From: Clostridiales bacterium
GTDB lineage: Bacteria; Bacillota; Clostridia; Christensenellales; Aristaeellaceae
Direction of reading: 5' to 3'
Assembly: GCA_012729115.1 (NCBI GenBank)
Contig: JAAYDR010000023.1
Location: 62,001-126,000 of the forward strand
DNA length: 64,000 nucleotides
Shown here piece after piece: positions 32,009 to 41,204 of the stretch; position 1 is the first letter of the stretch; each line of letters starts with the position of its first letter. Made by a program: the position numbers and the translations under genes. The notes below the pieces were generated by a model, which was given only the letters and a program-made list of their open reading frames with translations, did no database searches and was not told the DNA's origin.

Positions 32009-34426
32009 ATGGCCCAGGACACAACCGGTCCCCTTGCGGACAACGAAACACCTGCTGACGCCAGGAAAACCAAGGAAGGCCCCTCCCGTTGCGGATCAAC
32101 GCGAAAAGAGCGGACCTTCCCCACTGTAACGCTGACCAAACCCAGGGGCGATGTGCTCTTTCTTTTGATTCTGCCCCTGGTTGCCCTGGCGCTTTTTGAG
32201 AGCATGGCCAGAGGCGGCTTTCCCGCGTTTCTGGACTGGATCCGGAGGAAGCCCTTGTTCTTTTTACAAAACCTGGGTTTCTTTTTTGGAATTTTCTGGA
32301 TCCTGGCACTGATGCGGGACGACCGGGCCCGGTTGGTCACCTCCCTTTCCATGCTGCTATTGCTTTGCACCCTGGGCCTGGTGAGCTTCTATAAGATCCG
32401 CTACCGCTTTGAGCCCATTCTGCTGTCGGACATCTGGCTGCTGAACGAGGTTCCCCATGCTATGGGGCAACTTGATTTGAAGATAGACTGGCGGCAGGCG
32501 GCGAGGGCTGTGGGCTTGTGCAGCGCTTCCATCCTGCTATCCCTGGTGTTTGTGCGGGGACGCCGTCAAAAGCGGAGTTTCCTCTGGCCCACCCTGGGCT
32601 TAGCGCTGATCTGTGCTTTTGTACCTGCCTGTTCCTTTGACAGGATCACTCAGGGGGGGAACACCGACCTTGCGGACTGCGCCTATCATGGCGGTACCCT
32701 GTTTACCATGGTGGCTGCCGAGAGGCAGAGACAGTCCATTGCCACCTTCTCCTATGAGGAAACGGAGGTGGACCGGGCCTTGCAGCGGGTTCAGCAATCG
32801 GTGGAGACTGAGGCAAAGGCGCAGGCAGCCGCGGCCGAAAGCCCCAATGTGATTGTGATCCTGGCGGAAAGCTTTATGGACCAGCAGCATCTCGGGATGT
32901 ACCTGGATTTCACACGGCCTCTGATGCCCTTTTACAACGAGCTGATTCAGACCTGCGCCACCGGGGAGATCTATGTACCCAAGCAGGGGGGTGGCACCAG
33001 CGAAACGGAGTTTGAGGTGCTCACGGGCCTGCAAAGCTGCTATTCCGTCAACCCCTATTCCATCGGGATCCCCCCCCTTCATTCCCTGGCTGCCGTTTTC
33101 CGGGAAAAGGGGTATCATAGCTCGGCCATCCACTGGTTCCAGGGAATTTTTTACAACCGGTATAAGAACCTTTATCTGCTGGGCTTTGATGAGTTTTATA
33201 CAACCGATACCACCCGCCGTGAATTTGCCAAGACCGGGATGTTTGTCAGCGACAGCGAGCATTATCGGGCCGTGTTGGACAAGCTCACGGATACCCAGGG
33301 CAAGGACTTTGTTTTTTGCATCACCATGCAAAACCACGGCACGTATGAATATGATGACTTTACCTTGACCTACGGCGCGGACAGACCCTTCACCAACAAC
33401 CTGAGCCAGGAAGCCGACCGGGTTTTCCGCAACTATTGCTACCTGCTGGGCAGGAGTGACGAGGCGCTTAGGGAGTTGATCGAAGAACTGGAGCGCTTTG
33501 CAGAGCCCACGGTGGTGGTTTTCTTTGGGGATCATATCCCGCCTTTTGGGATAGAGGTCTATGAGGAAATTGGCATGCCCACGGAGGGAGATGCAGGTCA
33601 CCTCACCCCCTACTTTATCTGGAGCAACCGGGGCAAATTTGAGGACCAGCCTCCCATGAAGGCCTGGCAGCTGGGGGCCCATGTGCTGTCCCTGACTGGG
33701 GTAAGTGACGATCCTTTCTTATTATACATTGAGAAACTTCGCCGGGAGGGCATCAACACCGACGCGGATTATGATCTTCTATCCCATGACGCGCTGTTTG
33801 GAAAGCAGCGGGCCTATGCTTTGGCCGGCATTAAGCCTGAGAGTCCCCACTGGCAGATTGGCGGAAAAATGGAGCTGATTGGCTTTGACACCTTTCCCGT
33901 GGATGGTACAGTGTATGTGTTGCCCCGCCTGGCGGATCCTACCCAGAACTTCCGGCTGGCTGTCAATGGGCAGAGCCTGAACGACTGGCACGTGCTGGAT
34001 ACCCAGGAGCCCTTTACGCTTCAATGCGTGATGACAAGCCCTGAGGGCAAGCAGCTCAATCACTCCCAAAGTATCACATTTTCTTCCACCCAGGAGTTGC
34101 TGGATGGCAGCCGAAGGCTGGATCCTCCGGCCCTGGAACTGGAACAGGTGCCCTTCCATGTGGAAAAGGAAGAGGGGGATTTTCTGCTGGCGGTCAGCGA
34201 CCAAAGTTATCAAGCCCTGGCAAGTTGTCTCACCCTGGACGGAAAACGGCAGCAATGGCAATTCCCATATGGCTTTGCCAAGTCCGGCCAATACTATGTA
34301 GCCAGGGAGCTGGAACCCATCCGGGTATTCATCAGTAAAGAAAGCTTTGAGGGATATGCGCCCGACCCCTCGGGGCTTGCGGCCTACTTCAGGGAACATC
34401 AGGCCATGCTGTGGATTTTTCAATAG
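32009..34426 (+). CDS. LtaS-like sulfatase-fold membrane enzyme
   Basis: Protein of 805 residues. The N-terminal 45 residues are polar, then about five membrane helices (residues 48-215), then an extracellular sulfatase domain of the lipoteichoic acid synthase type. ILAESFMD (Glu near 287), GGGTSETEFE (nucleophile Thr near 330), MQNHGTYEYDDF and VFFGDHIPP give the metal and catalytic residues. The last 200 residues are an extra beta-rich region not found in LtaS. Likely transfers glycerol- or another alcohol-phosphate from a phospholipid to a surface polymer. It follows the metallophosphoesterase gene closely. Confidence 0.85.
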   Translation: MAQDTTGPLADNETPADARKTKEGPSRCGSTRKERTFPTVTLTKPRGDVLFLLILPLVALALFESMARGGFPAFLDWIRRKPLFFLQNLGFFFGIFWILALMRDDRARLVTSLSMLLLLCTLGLVSFYKIRYRFEPILLSDIWLLNEVPHAMGQLDLKIDWRQAARAVGLCSASILLSLVFVRGRRQKRSFLWPTLGLALICAFVPACSFDRITQGGNTDLADCAYHGGTLFTMVAAERQRQSIATFSYEETEVDRALQRVQQSVETEAKAQAAAAESPNVIVILAESFMDQQHLGMYLDFTRPLMPFYNELIQTCATGEIYVPKQGGGTSETEFEVLTGLQSCYSVNPYSIGIPPLHSLAAVFREKGYHSSAIHWFQGIFYNRYKNLYLLGFDEFYTTDTTRREFAKTGMFVSDSEHYRAVLDKLTDTQGKDFVFCITMQNHGTYEYDDFTLTYGADRPFTNNLSQEADRVFRNYCYLLGRSDEALRELIEELERFAEPTVVVFFGDHIPPFGIEVYEEIGMPTEGDAGHLTPYFIWSNRGKFEDQPPMKAWQLGAHVLSLTGVSDDPFLLYIEKLRREGINTDADYDLLSHDALFGKQRAYALAGIKPESPHWQIGGKMELIGFDTFPVDGTVYVLPRLADPTQNFRLAVNGQSLNDWHVLDTQEPFTLQCVMTSPEGKQLNHSQSITFSSTQELLDGSRRLDPPALELEQVPFHVEKEEGDFLLAVSDQSYQALASCLTLDGKRQQWQFPYGFAKSGQYYVARELEPIRVFISKESFEGYAPDPSGLAAYFREHQAMLWIFQ

Positions 34427-34656
34427 CTTTGTCCTGCCCATGGCAGACAAAAGGTTTTCCAGTATCACCAATAAGCGTCCCTTGACGAACACATCACCAG
34501 GGGATACAATAGATTTGCTTTTGTTGAGCCGCATCCGTTCATACAGCAATGATTGTTCCCTTTTCTATCGGCCCATCAAGGCGAAGCAGCCGGTCAGTCC
34601 CGCATGTGGCTGGACCCGGTCTGTTTCATTCGTTTCTTAAGAAGGGGAGGATCGGT
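34427..34656 (+). promoter_or_regulatory. Promoter and leader of the E2-like gene
   Basis: TTGACG (34482-34487) and TACAAT (34505-34510) with 17 bases between, leaving a leader of about 140 bases before TTG 34657. No known regulatory RNA was recognised. Confidence 0.6.
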
Positions 34657-35577
34657 TTGTTTGGAAGACGACCTGATGGGCGGCGCGTGAAAAATATGGA
34701 TCCGATTGTGCAGCTGACGCCCTACCTGATGCCCATGCGCTGCGACGCGCAGGTGTTTCTGGATCACAATCTGGAGTATGAGCCCTTGATGCGCTATATC
34801 GCGGAAAAAAACCGCCAGGGCATCAAGATCACTTTCATGGAGATTCTGGTGGCTGCCTATATACGGGGTGTGTCCCAGGTGCCGCAAGTGAACCGCTTTG
34901 TCATGAACAAGCAGCTTTTCAATCGCAACGAGCTCACCGTAGCCTTTACCATGCTGCTGGATACCCCCGACGGCAGTCCCGAGGAAACGGTGGTTAAAAT
35001 CAACTTTGATCCCAGCGACACCCTTTTGGATGTGTCTGCCCGCATCAAGGACACCATTGCGAAAAACCGCAAGCCTGAGAACGCCAATTTTGCCTTGAAA
35101 CTCGCCGGCTTTTTGCTGAGCGTGCCGCTGCTGCCCAACGCCGTAGTGGGCCTGGCGCGCTTGCTGGATCGATACGGCCTGTGTCCCAGGGTGATTTTGG
35201 ACGCTTCTCCGTTTCATACCAGCATGTTCATCACCAACATGGCTTCCATCGGCATGCACAAGGTATATCACCACATCTACAATTTCGGCAGCACCGGTAT
35301 GTTCATCAGCCTGGGCACACCTGAGCGGGAATTTGGCGTGGATGCAGCGGGAAAGGTTGTGCGCAAATGCATCCTGCCCGTGGGTATCACCGCCGATGAA
35401 CGGGTCTGTGGAGGCGCCGTCTATGCCCAGCTTTTTGCCGTCATGAAGAAATGTCTCAAGGAACCGCAGCTTTTGGAGCAGGCCCCGGAGGAGGTCAAGT
35501 TTAACGAAGGCATGAGATACCATTGCCCCAAGCCTGTGTTGGCTAAGGGCACGCAGGGGCAGGTCGCAGAGGGATAA
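34657..35577 (+). CDS. Stand-alone 2-oxoacid dehydrogenase E2-like acyltransferase domain, catalytic residues altered
   Basis: Protein of 306 residues resembling the catalytic domain of lipoate acyltransferases (E2) and chloramphenicol acetyltransferase. No lipoyl or E1/E3-binding domain is present. KITFMEILVAAYIRGVSQVPQVNRFV and SMFITNMASIGM match the fold. The usual C-terminal DHRxxDG is DERVCGG here, so both active-site His and Asp are missing. TTG 34657 has GGGGAGG six bases upstream and gives the MFGRRPDGRRV beginning seen in such orphan proteins. A different, perhaps regulatory or binding, role is likely. Confidence 0.75.
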   Translation: MFGRRPDGRRVKNMDPIVQLTPYLMPMRCDAQVFLDHNLEYEPLMRYIAEKNRQGIKITFMEILVAAYIRGVSQVPQVNRFVMNKQLFNRNELTVAFTMLLDTPDGSPEETVVKINFDPSDTLLDVSARIKDTIAKNRKPENANFALKLAGFLLSVPLLPNAVVGLARLLDRYGLCPRVILDASPFHTSMFITNMASIGMHKVYHHIYNFGSTGMFISLGTPEREFGVDAAGKVVRKCILPVGITADERVCGGAVYAQLFAVMKKCLKEPQLLEQAPEEVKFNEGMRYHCPKPVLAKGTQGQVAEG

Positions 35578-35644
35578 GGAGACGGGCTGGGGCGCGAAGA
35601 TACCGGCCTTAAAGAGCATATCATTTGGTTTTTGGGCGTGCCGT

Positions 35645-35676
35645 ATGGGCCGGGGTTATCCTCCGGCTCATTTTTC
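35645..35676 (+). terminator. Terminator of the E2-like gene
   Basis: Stem ATGGGCCGG / CCGGCTCAT (one G-U pair) with a nine-base loop, followed by TTTTTC. Its end touches the stop of the convergent ABC gene. Confidence 0.75.
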
Positions 35677-36434
35677 TATTCCTTCATCTCTTCCACCCGT
35701 CCGTCCTTGACCCGGAAGCGGCGCATGGTGCGGGCAGCCACGCCCATATCGTGAGTGATCAGCACCACTGTATGCCCATCTTTGTGCAAAGAAGAAAAGA
35801 GGTTCAGCACTTCATCCCTGCTTTCTTCATCCAGGGAACCGGTGGGCTCGTCGCAAAGCAGCAGTTTTGGCTCATAGCTGAGTGCCCTCGCCAGAGCCAC
35901 TCGCTGTTGCTGCCCGCCGCTGAGCTGACCCGGCTTGTGATAGGCCCTGTCTCCCAGGCCTACATTTTCCAGGGACTTCATGGCAATTTTTACGCGCCGC
36001 TCTTCCCCCAGGCCCCGAAGCATCAGGGGAAAGGCAACGTTTTCCAGAGCGGTGAATCGGGGCAATAGCTGAAAGCCTTGAAATACAAACCCGATCTTTT
36101 CCCGGCGCACCATGCAAAGTTCCTGGGCATTCATGCCGCCAACCTCCACCCCGTCCAGGCGGTACAATCCCTTTTGGGGTGTGTCCAGGCAGCCCAGAAT
36201 ATGCATTAGCGTGCTTTTGCCGCTGCCGCTGGGGCCAACAATGGCGGCATAGTCCCCCCGGCGGATATGCAGATTCACCCCGCAGAGCACGGGCAGAAGG
36301 TTTGGCTGGACGGGGAACGCCCAAGGGAAGGTCCTGACGGATCTGGGCCCTCTTTCCGGCCACAGTGCCAAACGGCCTTTGGCCCTTTCCCTGCCGATGG
36401 GATAGCCTTTCTCCACGTTTTCCATCCGGATCAT
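35676..36434 (-). CDS. ABC transporter ATP-binding protein (MacB/LolD type)
   Basis: ATPase subunit of 252 residues. GPSGSGKST is Walker A, LSGGQQQR the signature and LLLCDEPTG Walker B, followed by the D loop LDEES and switch His in LITHD. It is closest to the MacB/LolD group, which works with FtsX-like permeases. Between the first two strands (residues 12-45) is an extra segment rich in Arg and Pro that typical members lack. ATG 36434 is used because GGAGGTG lies five bases upstream. No permease gene adjoins it, so its partner is elsewhere. Confidence 0.85.
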   Translation of the reverse strand: MIRMENVEKGYPIGRERAKGRLALWPERGPRSVRTFPWAFPVQPNLLPVLCGVNLHIRRGDYAAIVGPSGSGKSTLMHILGCLDTPQKGLYRLDGVEVGGMNAQELCMVRREKIGFVFQGFQLLPRFTALENVAFPLMLRGLGEERRVKIAMKSLENVGLGDRAYHKPGQLSGGQQQRVALARALSYEPKLLLCDEPTGSLDEESRDEVLNLFSSLHKDGHTVVLITHDMGVAARTMRRFRVKDGRVEEMKE

Positions 36435-36507
36435 CCGATCACCTCCCAAGGTAGCATCCCCAGACGGCTGGCCTTGGTGAGCAGGAAAATGCTTCCTTTA
36501 TGCCGCC

Positions 36508-36536
36508 TTGTGAGAGGCCGGCTTTTGATGTATGAT
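36508..36536 (+). promoter_or_regulatory. uvrC promoter
   Basis: TTGTGA (36508-36513) and TATGAT (36531-36536), 17 bases apart, about 35 bases before uvrC. Confidence 0.6.
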
Positions 36537-36571
36537 GAAAAGGCAGTCTGACGCTGTAAAGGAGCCCTCCC

Positions 36572-38467
36572 ATGAACGACACATTGAACCATAAAATCAA
36601 AATGCTGCCCGATAGCCCCGGCTGCTATCTGATGAAGAACCAGGGCAAGATTATCTATGTGGGCAAAGCGGTGAATCTGAAAAACCGGGTGCGCCAGTAT
36701 TTCCATGAAAGTGCTCAGCACAGCCCCAAGGTGCGCTTGATGGTTCAGGAGATCGATGATTTTGACATCATCCTCTGCAGCACAAACTTTGAGGCGCTCA
36801 CCCTGGAGTGCAACCTCATCAAGAAGCACAGGCCTTATTACAACATTCTGTTGAGGGATGACAAGCATTATCCCTATTTGCGCCTGGATCCGGGCGAGTC
36901 CTTTCCCCGGCTCACCGTGGCCCGGCAGATCAATCCCCATGACGGTGCAAAGTATTTCGGCCCCTACTATGCAGCCAGCGGCATCCGCAAGGTGCTGGAG
37001 GAGGTGCGTCGTTTTTTTCCCTTGCGTACCTGCAGCCTGTCCCTGCCACTAAAGCAGCCGCGCCGTCCCTGTGTCCACCACCAGATCGGTCAATGCCTGG
37101 CCCCCTGTGCCAACCTGATTACCCCAGAGGAATACAACCGAATCCTGGAGAACGTGCTTGCCTTTTTGGGGGGCGATACCCGCCAGCTTCGGGAGGATCT
37201 GAGAAACCAGATGATGGAACACTCCCGGCGGATGGAGTTTGAGCAGGCAGCCCTGGTGCGGGACAAGCTGGCGGAAATTGACCGGATGATGGAGAAACAG
37301 CATGCCATCCAAACCAAGGACGCCCAGCAGGATCTGATCGCCGCTGTGGCGGATGGGACGGACGCCCTGGTGCAGATCACTCACATTCGGGGTGGGAAGA
37401 TGGAGGGCAGCCGCAGCTTTTTAATGGAAAACTCAGGCCAGGAGGATCTTTCGGAGCTGACAGCCGCCTTCCTCACCCAGTATTATGACGACGAGCACCT
37501 GCTGCCCCATGAAGTTTTGGTGGAACATTTGCCCAAGGACGCGGAGCTGATTCATCAGTGGCTCCGGGAAAAGAAAAAAGGGTCCGTCATTCTTGCCAGT
37601 CCCAGGCGGGGTTCCAAACGCCAGCTGATGGATCTGTGCCTGAAAAATGCACAGGATGCCCTGCTGAAACACAGCACGGAAAAACGGGTACGCTTCCGCC
37701 GCACCACCGGTGCCATGCAGGAGCTTCAGCAGGCACTAAGCCTGCCCACGCTTCCCATGCGTATTGAGGGATACGATATCTCCAACACCCAGGGTGCCCA
37801 ATCTGTGGCAGCCATGGTGGTCTTTGAAAACGGTGAGCCTGCAAAGAAGGAATACCGGCATTTTCGCATCAAAACCGTGGAAGGGGCCAATGACTTTGCC
37901 AGCATGGCGGAAGTGATTAAAAGGCGCTTTGCCCACGGTCTCCAGGAAAAGCAGGAACGGGAAGCGGCTGGTCTGCCTGTTGGAGAGGGACGTTTCAGCA
38001 AGCTGCCCGATGTGGTGCTCATCGACGGCGGTCCCGAACAGCTCCTTTTCGCCCAGCGAGCCATGCTGGAATCGGGGGGAAATGTGCCCATGTTTGGCCT
38101 GGCCAAGCGTTTTGAGGAGATCTATCTGCCGGGCAGGGAGGAACCCATCCGGTTGAGCAAGCATTCCGACGCGCTGCATCTTGTCCAGCAGGTGCGGGAC
38201 GAGGCTCATCGCTTTGGGATCACCCACCATAGGGCCTTGCGGACCCAACATGCGCTGACCAGCGAGCTTTCCTCAATTCCGGGGGTGGGACCCAAGCGAC
38301 AGGTGGAGCTTCTGCGGCATTTTGGGGGCATCAGAGCCATTCTGGCCGCCAGCGAGGATGAGCTGGCAGGGGTCAGGGGGATGAATGCCCGGGTGGCCAG
38401 GGCGATTGTGGAGTATGCGGCAGGGAAAGAAAAGGGATCTGCCCCCAATCCGGCGGAGACCAGGTAG
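36572..38467 (+). CDS. uvrC: Excinuclease ABC subunit C
   Basis: Nucleotide-excision repair nuclease that cuts on both sides of a lesion. The 631 residues have all UvrC parts: GIY-YIG domain (LPDSPGCYLMKNQGKIIYVGKAVNLKNRVRQYF), a Cys-rich region (PCVHHQIGQCLAPC), UVR motif near 210-245, the RNase H-like C-terminal nuclease (IEGYDISNTQGAQSVAAMVVF; PDVVLIDGG) and a helix-hairpin-helix pair (LSSIPGVGPKRQVELL). The ribosome site AAAGGAG lies close before ATG 36572. uvrA and uvrB are not in the window. Confidence 0.97.
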   Translation: MNDTLNHKIKMLPDSPGCYLMKNQGKIIYVGKAVNLKNRVRQYFHESAQHSPKVRLMVQEIDDFDIILCSTNFEALTLECNLIKKHRPYYNILLRDDKHYPYLRLDPGESFPRLTVARQINPHDGAKYFGPYYAASGIRKVLEEVRRFFPLRTCSLSLPLKQPRRPCVHHQIGQCLAPCANLITPEEYNRILENVLAFLGGDTRQLREDLRNQMMEHSRRMEFEQAALVRDKLAEIDRMMEKQHAIQTKDAQQDLIAAVADGTDALVQITHIRGGKMEGSRSFLMENSGQEDLSELTAAFLTQYYDDEHLLPHEVLVEHLPKDAELIHQWLREKKKGSVILASPRRGSKRQLMDLCLKNAQDALLKHSTEKRVRFRRTTGAMQELQQALSLPTLPMRIEGYDISNTQGAQSVAAMVVFENGEPAKKEYRHFRIKTVEGANDFASMAEVIKRRFAHGLQEKQEREAAGLPVGEGRFSKLPDVVLIDGGPEQLLFAQRAMLESGGNVPMFGLAKRFEEIYLPGREEPIRLSKHSDALHLVQQVRDEAHRFGITHHRALRTQHALTSELSSIPGVGPKRQVELLRHFGGIRAILAASEDELAGVRGMNARVARAIVEYAAGKEKGSAPNPAETR

Positions 38468-38490
38468 ACCGCGGCTTATGGGGAAACCAT

Positions 38491-38528
38491 AAAAAGCAGG
38501 CCGTCTGTTGCTGCGACAGACGGCCTGC
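38491..38528. terminator. Bidirectional terminator of uvrC and the FMN-binding gene
   Basis: Perfect 13-bp stem GCAGGCCGTCTGT / ACAGACGGCCTGC with seven-base loop. On the minus strand it ends with TTTTT, giving an efficient terminator for the FMN-binding gene. Confidence 0.88.
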
Positions 38529-38550
38529 GTGTGTTTGAGAAATTCTGTGA

Positions 38551-40023
38551 TTAGTGGGTGGCTGAGGACTGGGTGTCGACCAAGGTAAACTCGATGGCAG
38601 CACCCATGGCTTTGGCGGCCAGGTTGACGGCGTTTTGCACCGCACTGCTTGTGACGGTGGCGCCGCTGATGGCGTCCACATTATCTCCCAGGGTTACAGG
38701 AACGTTCTTGCCCATGAATTGATCGGTAAAGGCGGGCTCTTTGGCCTTGCTCCCAAAGCCCTGGGTTTCGGCAAATGCGTCGCCGCCCACGAGTATGCCG
38801 GTGAGTACGCCGTTCAGATCCATGCCGACGGTCACCTCTACCGGGCCTGCAAAGCCCTGCTGCGAAACCACCGCTACATGCCCCACCGTGATGCCGCCTG
38901 CCTGGGCTTCATACAAAGCCGCAACGCCCTCGGGGGCAGTTTGGGCTACAAAAGTTTCGGCGGCAGGATAGACCGTCTTGAGGGGATCGTCGGCGGGGGC
39001 TGTGTCGGCAGCAGCGGGAGCTGCGTCGGAAGATGTTGCGGCAGCTTCCCCGCCAATGCCCAGCAGTTGGGCGGCCTCATTGACTCCCTTGACCACGGCG
39101 GTGCTGGTAACAGTTGCGCTGCTGATGGCGTCGATTCCCTCGCCCAGCACTACAGGCAGGCTTTTGCCCGCAAACTGATCGGTAAAGGCGGGCTCTTTGG
39201 CCTTGGCACCCAAGCCGGGGGTTTCGGCAAATCCGCTGCCGCCCACGCTGATGCCTGTCAAGGTGTTGCTGTTGTCCACACCCACCGTGACCTCAATGGG
39301 GCTTTCAAAACCCTGTACGGTGACCATGGCTACCTTGCCAACGGTTTTGCCGCCCACCTGGACGTCATAGGTAAAGGAGCCGTTTACAAAAGTTTCCGCA
39401 CCAGGATAGGCTGCCAGACGGGAATCGTCGCTTGCAGAAGAGGGGGGTGCGGACTCCGACGCTTCCTGACTGGGCTCGGGTACTGCGGCGCTCATCTCCA
39501 CGCCAAGGGCCTGGGCTACGGTATTCACGCCGTCCACCACAGCGCGGCTGGTAATGGTGGCGCCGCTGATGGCATCCACATCCACATTCAAAGTGATGGG
39601 TACGGTCTTGCCCTTGAACTGATCGGTAAAGGCAGATTCCTTTGCCAGCGCGCCAAGGCCGGCTGTCTCGGCAAAGCTGCTGCCCCCCACGCTAATGGCG
39701 CTGATGGTATTGTTTAGGTCAAGGCCCAGGGTCACTTCCACAGGACCGGCAAAGCCGGACACAGTGACGGTGGCAGCGTGCCCCACCTTCTGTCCGCCTG
39801 CCAGGCCTTCATACAGGGTATCCAACCCTTGGGGTGCTACCACTTGGGAGAAGGTCTCGGCAGCAGCCAGCACGGCCTTGCGGGCGGCATCCGCTTCGCC
39901 GGTGGCGGCGGCGGCAATGGGCTCCCGCGTCACCTGGTCGGTCACGGCCAGCAAAACGGCGGCAATTACCGTGATGAGGGTCAAAATCAGAAAGGCAGGC
40001 ATCCGCTTCATGATTGCATTCAT
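38551..40023 (-). CDS. Surface protein with three FMN-binding (RnfG/NqrC-like) domains
   Basis: Protein of 490 residues with an N-terminal membrane helix (FLILTLITVIAAVLLAV) and three tandem FMN-binding domains (about 75-170, 230-320, 380-475), separated by Ala/Ser/Pro-rich linkers. Each ends with the site where ApbE attaches FMN to Thr: DAISGATITS, DAISSATVTS, DAISGATVTS. The middle copy has Ser for the Gly of SGAT. A signal anchor is present but no lipobox, so the domains probably face outward. It may relay electrons at the cell surface. Two start choices (40023, 40011) are close. Promoter at 40063-40091; no rnf genes or apbE are nearby. Confidence 0.83.
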   Translation of the reverse strand: MNAIMKRMPAFLILTLITVIAAVLLAVTDQVTREPIAAAATGEADAARKAVLAAAETFSQVVAPQGLDTLYEGLAGGQKVGHAATVTVSGFAGPVEVTLGLDLNNTISAISVGGSSFAETAGLGALAKESAFTDQFKGKTVPITLNVDVDAISGATITSRAVVDGVNTVAQALGVEMSAAVPEPSQEASESAPPSSASDDSRLAAYPGAETFVNGSFTYDVQVGGKTVGKVAMVTVQGFESPIEVTVGVDNSNTLTGISVGGSGFAETPGLGAKAKEPAFTDQFAGKSLPVVLGEGIDAISSATVTSTAVVKGVNEAAQLLGIGGEAAATSSDAAPAAADTAPADDPLKTVYPAAETFVAQTAPEGVAALYEAQAGGITVGHVAVVSQQGFAGPVEVTVGMDLNGVLTGILVGGDAFAETQGFGSKAKEPAFTDQFMGKNVPVTLGDNVDAISGATVTSSAVQNAVNLAAKAMGAAIEFTLVDTQSSATH

Positions 40024-40062
40024 TCCTTATTCGCGGGGATTTTCCCCTTATTTCTTCATGTG

Positions 40063-40091
40063 ATGATAGCATTGCCAAGGCCGATTGTCAA
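40063..40091 (-). promoter_or_regulatory. Promoter of the FMN-binding protein gene
   Basis: Minus-strand TTGACA (40086-40091) and TATCAT (40063-40068), 17 bases apart, 40 bases before the start. Confidence 0.75.
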
Positions 40092-40212
40092 TGCAAAAGG
40101 ATTGCCAGCACAGGAAAGCAGCCTTGGGTGAACACGGGGGAAGCAATATCCCGGGCCGTTTGCATAGGCTATAGGGCAGGCTGAGGGGAGTCTGTGGGAA
40201 GGGGGAGCGGCA

Positions 40213-40470
40213 ATGACACTGTCGGAGCTGCGCACCAAGGAAGTGATCAATGTGGAGGACGGCAGGCGGTTGGGCAAGGTGATGGATATCGAATTCTGCG
40301 TGGCCACCAGCCAGGTGACCGCCCTGGTGGTTCCGGCTGACACCTCCCTTTTGCAGACCCTACGGGGGGAGAAATGCGGGATGGTAATCCCCTGGGAGAA
40401 TATTTGCCGCATTGGGGACGACGTAATCTTGATTTCTCTTCCCAAGGCATGCCGGGAACGGGAGCAATAA
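40213..40470 (+). CDS. YlmC/YmxH family PRC-barrel protein
   Basis: Protein of 85 residues of the PRC-barrel fold. LSELRTKEVINVEDGRRLGKVMDIEF is the first strand set, and IPWENICRIGDDVILI the last. YlmC/YmxH proteins are widespread in sporulating Bacillota, where one member is expressed during sporulation; biochemical role is unknown. The ribosome site is GGGGGAG, about seven bases upstream. nrdR follows with its own promoter. Confidence 0.88.
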   Translation: MTLSELRTKEVINVEDGRRLGKVMDIEFCVATSQVTALVVPADTSLLQTLRGEKCGMVIPWENICRIGDDVILISLPKACREREQ

Positions 40471-40484
40471 CCGGCAAGAAATGG

Positions 40485-40513
40485 TTGCCAATGCATCAAG
40501 AATCGGGTATGAT
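40485..40513 (+). promoter_or_regulatory. nrdR promoter
   Basis: TTGCCA (40485-40490) and TATGAT (40508-40513) with a 17-base spacer, about 90 bases before the start. Confidence 0.6.
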
Positions 40514-40600
40514 AACAAAAGCGGTTGATGAGTACGAAGATACGAGTATTTCAGTAGGGTGAAGGCAGGCTTTCATCAATACAAAAGGATGTGTAAATCC

Positions 40601-41155
40601 ATGAGATGTCAATACTGCGGATATCTGGACAGCCGTGTGATCGACAGCCGGCCCACCGAGGAAGGCAGTTCCATCCGACGTCGCAGGGAGTGCCTGCGTT
40701 GCGGGCGGCGGTTCACCACCTATGAAAAAATTGAAACCTCTCCTGTTATGGTGGTTAAAAAGGATATGCGGCGGGAGATGTTCAACCCGGAGAAAATCAA
40801 GAAAGGGTTGCTCCTGGCCTGTCAGAAACGCCCAATCAGCATGAAGGATATTGACGGAATTGTAGAAAAGGTGGAAAAGCTCGTTCATTCATCCGGCGAG
40901 GACGAGTTCTCCAGCCGCCGCATTGGTGAGGCGGTGATGGACCACCTGCGGGAACTGGATGAAGTGGCGTATGTGCGCTTTGCCTCCGTATACCGCCAGT
41001 TTACCGACGTGAGCAGCTTTATGGATGAGCTCAACCGGCTGATTCTGGATGGCAAAGCCCGCCAGGAGGAAAAGCAGGCCGGATATGGCAGAGGAAGCCG
41101 GGAGGATCAGGACCCACCGATGGGACGAGTTCTCCATGGGGATCGGGCGGAATAA
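40601..41155 (+). CDS. nrdR: Transcriptional repressor NrdR
   Basis: Zinc-ribbon/ATP-cone repressor of ribonucleotide reductase genes. MRCQYCGYLDSRVIDSRPTEEGSSIRRRRECLRCGRRFTTYE supplies two CxxC pairs; the ATP cone follows at residues 48-138 (VVKKDMRREMFNPEKIKKGLLLACQKRPI). The protein is 184 residues; a charged tail of about 30 residues beyond the usual end is extra. ATG 40601 is clear from homology, with AAAGGATG upstream. A terminator follows. In many Bacillota nrdR stands near dnaB/dnaI or polA; here polA is the next gene. Confidence 0.95.
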   Translation: MRCQYCGYLDSRVIDSRPTEEGSSIRRRRECLRCGRRFTTYEKIETSPVMVVKKDMRREMFNPEKIKKGLLLACQKRPISMKDIDGIVEKVEKLVHSSGEDEFSSRRIGEAVMDHLRELDEVAYVRFASVYRQFTDVSSFMDELNRLILDGKARQEEKQAGYGRGSREDQDPPMGRVLHGDRAE

Positions 41156-41166
41156 CGGAGCAATCA

Positions 41167-41204
41167 AAACGGGGATTGGAGCAAAACCAACCCCCGTTTG
41201 TTTT
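41167..41204 (+). terminator. nrdR terminator
   Basis: Stem AAACGGGGATTGG / CCAACCCCCGTTT with one A-C mismatch, loop AGCAAAA, then GTTTTG. It lies just before the polA promoter. Confidence 0.75.

Noticed and set aside
38491-38528. Hairpin after uvrC as an RNA gene
   Set aside because: Perfect stem with T run on the minus strand is a plain terminator.
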